From Micrococcales bacterium (GTDB lineage Bacteria; Actinomycetota; Actinomycetes; Actinomycetales; Cellulomonadaceae), in contig WRCL01000046.1 in assembly GCA_009783975.1 (NCBI GenBank), positions 1 through 9,141 on the forward strand: a stretch of DNA of 9,141 nt, written 5' to 3'. Below the pieces are notes generated by a model. The model had not been told where the DNA came from. It did no database searches and saw only the letters and a list, made by a program, of their open reading frames with translations. This document shows, one piece after another, positions 5,813-9,141 of the stretch. The number at the start of each line of letters is the position of its first letter. The stretch's first letter is position 1. The position numbers were made by a program, and so were the translations under genes.

Positions 5813-6868
5813 ATGGCCAACACACAACGCCTCGTGGTGGTGCTCGTCGCTGCGCTGGGCCTGGCAGGGTGCTCGCTGGTCGGAGCCAGCGGGTCTGACA
5901 CGTCCGACGGCACAGTGACGTTGGTCACCCACGACTCGTTCGGCATTGGTGAGGACATCCTCGCCCAGTTCACCGCCGAGACGGGCCTGGCGGTCCAGGT
6001 CGTCACGCTCGGCGACGCCGGGTCGATGGTCAACCAGCTCGTCCTGACCCGGGGGGCGCCGCTGGGTGACGTCGTGTTCGGCGTCGACACGACGTTCGCC
6101 ACACGCGCCCTGGACGAAGGTGTCATCGCCCCAGCGCCGAGGCTGTCAGCCCCGGCCCTGGCCGACGCGCAGGCCCACGCGCTGGCCGGCGACGACGGGC
6201 GCCTCGTCGCGATCGACTACGGCGACGTGTGCGTCAACGCCGACCTCGTGTGGTTCGCCGAGCGTGGTGTCGACCCCCCGACGACCCTCGAGGACTTGCT
6301 CGCCGAGCAGTACCGGGGACTGCTGGTCACCCCCAGCCCGGTGACGTCCTCGCCAGGGTTCGCGTTCTTGCTCGCGACCATCGCCGCGACAGGCGAGCAG
6401 TGGCCGACGTACTGGGCCGACCTGGACGCCAACGGTGTGCAGGTCGCCGCGGGGTGGTCTGACGCGTACGCCAGCGCGTTCACCGCAGGTGGGGGCAACG
6501 GCGACCGGCCCCTGGTCGTCTCCTACGACACGTCCCCGCCGTACACGATCCCCGACGGTGGCACCGAACCGACGACCGCCGCCCTGCTCGGCACGTGCTT
6601 TCGCCAGACCGAGTACGCCGGGGTCCTGGCCGGGGCGAAGAACCCCGACGGTGCTGCGCTGCTCGTGGACTTCTTGCTCTCCGACACCGTCCAGCAGGTC
6701 GTCGCCACGACGATGTACATGTACCCGGTGAGCACGTCGGTGACCCTGCCGGCGGAGTGGGTCGCCTGGGCACCGCTGGCGGACGAGCCGTTCGCCGTCG
6801 ACCCTGCCACGATCACCGCCAACCGTGAACAGTGGCTGAACACCTGGGCTGACCTGGGTGTTGGCTGA
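5813..6868 (+). CDS. thiB: Thiamine ABC transporter substrate-binding lipoprotein
   Basis: This is the extracytoplasmic receptor that captures thiamine or its phosphates for the ThiP/ThiQ importer. The 351-residue protein starts with a lipoprotein signal: a hydrophobic core at about 7-17 and lipobox LAGC with Cys20 as the lipid-bearing residue. A Ser/Gly/Asp-rich tether precedes the mature domain. Similarity to ThiB/TbpA runs throughout: VTLVTHDSFG (35-44), GDVVFGVDTTF (85-95), IDYGDVCVN (134-142), SSPGFAFLLATI (179-190), GWSDAYASAF (214-223), VVSYDTSPPYTI (235-246), MYMYPVSTSVTLPAEW (301-316) and a Trp-containing end. The serine, tryptophan and tyrosine positions used for thiamine binding in ThiB are largely aromatic or polar here too. 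ATG 5813 follows AGGAGGAG by a few bases. A TPP riboswitch directly upstream supports a thiamine rather than an iron ligand (the related FbpA family). The gene overlaps thiP by 11 bases if thiP uses its GTG. Confidence 0.93.
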   Translation: MANTQRLVVVLVAALGLAGCSLVGASGSDTSDGTVTLVTHDSFGIGEDILAQFTAETGLAVQVVTLGDAGSMVNQLVLTRGAPLGDVVFGVDTTFATRALDEGVIAPAPRLSAPALADAQAHALAGDDGRLVAIDYGDVCVNADLVWFAERGVDPPTTLEDLLAEQYRGLLVTPSPVTSSPGFAFLLATIAATGEQWPTYWADLDANGVQVAAGWSDAYASAFTAGGGNGDRPLVVSYDTSPPYTIPDGGTEPTTAALLGTCFRQTEYAGVLAGAKNPDGAALLVDFLLSDTVQQVVATTMYMYPVSTSVTLPAEWVAWAPLADEPFAVDPATITANREQWLNTWADLGVG

Positions 6869-8564
6869 GACGTCTGCTCCTGCGACGCGCCGGGCGTGGG
6901 TCCGGCGCGTCCCAGGAGCTGCCGGGTGGACGCTGGCCGCCGGGGTGCCGTTGGTGTTCTTGGCGGTGTTCTTCTGCTGGCCGGTGCTCGTCATGGTCGG
7001 GCGCGGGTTCGTCGTCGACGCAGCCGTGGACCTCACCGGGTTCGTCGAGGTGTTCTCCCGGGGGCGCACCTGGCGGGTCGTCGCGGCGACGTTGGGCCAG
7101 GCGACGGCGGCGACGCTCGTGTGCGTCGTGCTCGGGGTGCCAGGTGCCCACACGTTGTACCGGGCCGGGCCGTTCGCCGGACGCACAGCGCTGCGGGCGT
7201 TCGTCACCGTGCCGTTCGTCTTGCCGACCGTCGTCGTCGGGGTCGCGTTCCGGGCGTTGGTGCAACCCTCGGGCCCGCTGGGGTTCGCCGGGCTGGACCA
7301 CAGCTTCGCCGCGGTGGTCATGGCGTTGGTGTTCTTCAACTACTCGGTCGTCGTGCGCAGCGTCGGGGCGATGTGGCAGCGGCTGGACCCGCGCGCCGAA
7401 CAGGCCGCCCGGGCCCTGGGCGCGTCAGGACCCAGGGTGTTCGCGACGGTGACGCTGCCGGCGCTGGCCCCGGCCGTCGTGTCAGCCGCGGCGGTCGTGT
7501 TCTTGTTCTCCGCGACGTCGTTCGGCACGGTGCTCGTCCTGGGCGGACCGCACTACGGGACCATCGAGACAGAGGTCTACGTCCAGACCACCCAGTTCCT
7601 CAACCTGCGTGCCGCGGCGGTGCTGTCGGTCACCCAGCTCGTCGTCGTCGCGAGCGTGCTTGGCGTGGCGGCCCGTGCCCGCGCCGCCAGCGAACGGGCG
7701 TTGCACCTGGTGCCTGAGCGTGCAGCACGGCCTGAGCGTTCGGCGCTGGGGATCGTTGCCGCGGCGGTCACTGCGACCGTCGTGTGCCTGCTCGCGCTGC
7801 CGTTGGTCGCGCTGGTCGTGCGGTCGTTGCGGGTCGGTGACCGGTGGGGCCTGGACCATTACCAGGCCCTGGCCCGCCCGGCCCCGGGGATCGGCACGAG
7901 CGCCCTGGACGCTGCGGTCACCTCGTTGCGCGTCGCGGTGGACGCCACATGGATCGCTGTGCTCGTCGGGGGGTTGCTCGCCCTGGTCTTGTCGCGGCGT
8001 CCGGCCCGACGTTCGGCCCGGCGCCTGCTCGCCGGGTTCGACGTGCTCGTCATGGTGCCGCTGGGGGTCTCGGCTGTGACCGTCGGGTTCGGGTTGCTGC
8101 TGTCGATGCACCACCCGTTCGGCCTGCCCGTCGACCTGCGCGCCCACCGTGCGCTGGTCCCGGTGGCGCAGGCGACGGTCGCGGTCCCGCTCGTGGTGCG
8201 GACCGTGCTGCCGGTGCTGCGGGCCGTCGACCCGCGTCTGCGGCAGGTCGCCGCGACCCTTGGCGCACCTCCGCGCCGGGTGCTGGGCACCGTCGACGCG
8301 CCTGTGGGAGTCCGTGCCCTGGGGCTCGCCGCAGGGTTTGCCTTCGCGGTGTCCCTGGGGGAGTTCGGTGCGACGTCGTTCTTGGTGCGCCCTGACCAGC
8401 TGACGTTGCCCGTCGTGGTGTTCCGGCTCATCGGCCGCCCGGGGGTGGCCTCATCAGGCCAGGCGATGGCCGCCGCGGTGCTCTTGGCAGCGTTGTCAGC
8501 GGTCGCGGTCGCCGTGCTCGAGCACCTGCGCACCCGCGCAGGGTCGGTGGAGGTGAGGATATGA
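6858..8564 (+). CDS. thiP: Thiamine ABC transporter permease, fused two-domain
   Basis: This membrane channel of the importer has 568 residues and about twelve hydrophobic segments in two homologous halves, as in ThiP and the related FbpB family. Half one spans roughly 24-275 and half two 296-556. Each half carries the cytoplasmic loop that docks on the ATPase: EQAARALGASGPRVFATVTL (181-200) and RQVAATLGAPPRRVLGTVDA (462-481). A further permease mark is SLGEFGATSFLV (499-510). The start is uncertain: GTG 6858 overlaps the thiB end by 11 bases, TTG 6861 follows at once, and neither has a clear ribosome binding site, so translation probably relies on ribosomes finishing thiB. The end overlaps thiQ by ATGA. 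The length slightly exceeds the 536 residues of the E. coli protein, partly from the N-terminus and inter-domain linker (about 276-296). The riboswitch and ThiB support thiamine as cargo. Confidence 0.93.
   Translation: MLAETSAPATRRAWVRRVPGAAGWTLAAGVPLVFLAVFFCWPVLVMVGRGFVVDAAVDLTGFVEVFSRGRTWRVVAATLGQATAATLVCVVLGVPGAHTLYRAGPFAGRTALRAFVTVPFVLPTVVVGVAFRALVQPSGPLGFAGLDHSFAAVVMALVFFNYSVVVRSVGAMWQRLDPRAEQAARALGASGPRVFATVTLPALAPAVVSAAAVVFLFSATSFGTVLVLGGPHYGTIETEVYVQTTQFLNLRAAAVLSVTQLVVVASVLGVAARARAASERALHLVPERAARPERSALGIVAAAVTATVVCLLALPLVALVVRSLRVGDRWGLDHYQALARPAPGIGTSALDAAVTSLRVAVDATWIAVLVGGLLALVLSRRPARRSARRLLAGFDVLVMVPLGVSAVTVGFGLLLSMHHPFGLPVDLRAHRALVPVAQATVAVPLVVRTVLPVLRAVDPRLRQVAATLGAPPRRVLGTVDAPVGVRALGLAAGFAFAVSLGEFGATSFLVRPDQLTLPVVVFRLIGRPGVASSGQAMAAAVLLAALSAVAVAVLEHLRTRAGSVEVRI
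8549..8556 (+). promoter_or_regulatory. Strong ribosome binding site for thiQ
   Basis: GGAGGTGA lies inside the end of thiP, 4 bases before the thiQ ATG. It is complementary to the usual 3' end of bacterial 16S rRNA over eight bases and contrasts with the near absence of a site before thiP. It fixes ATG 8561 as the thiQ start. Confidence 0.85.
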
Positions 8565-9141
8565 CCGGGCTGGGTGTCCACGAGGTGAGTGTCCGGTACG
8601 GGCCGTCGACCGCCGTCGACCAGGTGTCGGTGTCGGTGCCGTCCGGGCAGGTGCTCGGGCTGCTCGGACCGTCAGGGTGCGGCAAGTCGTCGCTGCTGCG
8701 CGCCATCGCCGGGCTCGAACCGCTGGCTGGCGGCACGGTGACCTGGGACGGGCACGACCTGGCCGGGGTCGCCGTGCACGAGCGCGGGTTCGGGCTGCTG
8801 TTCCAGGACGGGCAGCTGTTCGCCCACCGTGACGTCGCCGGGAACGTCGGGTACGGCGTGGCACGCACCGGGGCGCTGCGCGGGCGCCGGGCCCGGCGTG
8901 CTGGACGGGTGACCGAGCTGCTCGATCTTGTCGGGCTGCCAGGCACCGGCCGGCGCGACGTGTCGTCGTTGTCTGGTGGCGAACGCCAACGGGTGGCCCT
9001 GGCACGGTCGTTGGCGCCACGGCCCCGGTTGTTGCTGCTCGACGAGCCGCTGTCAGCCCTGGACCGGGCGTTGCGCGAACGCCTCGCCGACGACCTGCGG
9101 CAGGTCTTGGTGACCACAGGTGCAACCGCGGTGTTCGTCAC
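8561..9141 (+). CDS. thiQ: Thiamine ABC transporter ATP-binding protein, cut by the window edge
   Basis: This is the cytoplasmic ATPase that drives the importer. The 193 codons present, open to the right edge, contain Walker A GPSGCGKS (36-43), the Q-loop LLFQDGQLF (79-87, Gln82), the signature LSGGERQRVALARSLA (137-152) and Walker B LLLLDEPLSALD (157-168) with catalytic Glu162. The D-loop follows; the switch histidine should lie just past the edge, after ATAVFVT. A Gly/Arg-rich stretch at about 104-116 forms the start of the helical domain. The ATG overlaps the thiP stop (ATGA) and has a near-perfect ribosome binding site. The sequence alone fits many sugar, iron or spermidine-type ATPases; the assignment to thiamine rests on thiB, thiP and the riboswitch. 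The compact form without an obvious added C-terminal domain would fit ThiQ, but the end is not visible. Confidence 0.92.
   Translation, partial: MTGLGVHEVSVRYGPSTAVDQVSVSVPSGQVLGLLGPSGCGKSSLLRAIAGLEPLAGGTVTWDGHDLAGVAVHERGFGLLFQDGQLFAHRDVAGNVGYGVARTGALRGRRARRAGRVTELLDLVGLPGTGRRDVSSLSGGERQRVALARSLAPRPRLLLLDEPLSALDRALRERLADDLRQVLVTTGATAVFV

Noticed and set aside
5092..6126. Minus-strand open frame of 344 codons that could look like an extension upstream of hemC
   Set aside because: It crosses the VOC gene, the riboswitch and thiB on the opposite strand and has no recognisable domain.
6146..7339. Minus-strand open frame of 397 codons opposite thiB and thiP
   Set aside because: Thr/Asn/Arg/Gly-rich antisense translation without motifs; the plus-strand genes are clear.
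5813..9141. Iron(III) importer of the FbpABC type
   Set aside because: The architecture is related, but the TPP riboswitch and the ThiB-like SYDTSPPYTI and MYPV motifs favour thiamine.

Overview
The window is high-GC DNA with codon use strongly biased to G/C at third positions, GTG starts, tightly packed genes and GGAGG-type ribosome binding sites. This suggests an actinomycete (Actinomycetota). A Micrococcales or Cellulomonadaceae-like genus would fit, but that is a guess from gene content. Two divergent gene groups meet at a 116-base spacer around 5102-5217.

Left group (minus strand, read from right to left): hemC, hemD, hemB, hemL, then an unnamed membrane protein that runs off the left edge. 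hemL supplies 5-aminolevulinate (ALA) from glutamate-1-semialdehyde (the C5 pathway). hemB condenses two ALA to porphobilinogen, hemC polymerises four porphobilinogens to hydroxymethylbilane, and hemD closes and inverts ring D to give uroporphyrinogen III. hemC and hemD overlap as ATGA, and hemD and hemB are 9 bases apart with the hemB ribosome binding site lying over the hemD stop. hemL sits behind a 101-base gap holding a TAATAT box that could be an internal promoter. The last gene starts 18 bases after hemL. It encodes about five membrane segments interrupted by an acidic linker built from a short in-frame tandem repeat.

Right group (plus strand): a small VOC/PhnB-like protein, then a TPP riboswitch starting about 13 bases after its stop codon, then thiB, thiP and thiQ. 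These three encode an ABC importer for thiamine or its phosphates: a lipoprotein binding protein, a fused two-domain permease, and an ATPase cut by the right edge. The aptamer has recognisable P1-P5 elements. Its expression platform appears to work on translation: a perfect CCTCCT/AGGAGG hairpin masks the thiB ribosome binding site, and a CTCCCC tract can pair back into the aptamer.

I see no mobile element, CRISPR array, tRNA or rRNA. The content is mostly well-known metabolism, and I do not find a convincing undescribed system. The points most worth a second look are the repeat-bearing membrane protein tied to the heme genes, the riboswitch placed against the VOC gene with a possible promoter inside that gene's stop codon, the riboswitch's alternative pairings, and the mixed Cys-Asp-Cys metal site in HemB.
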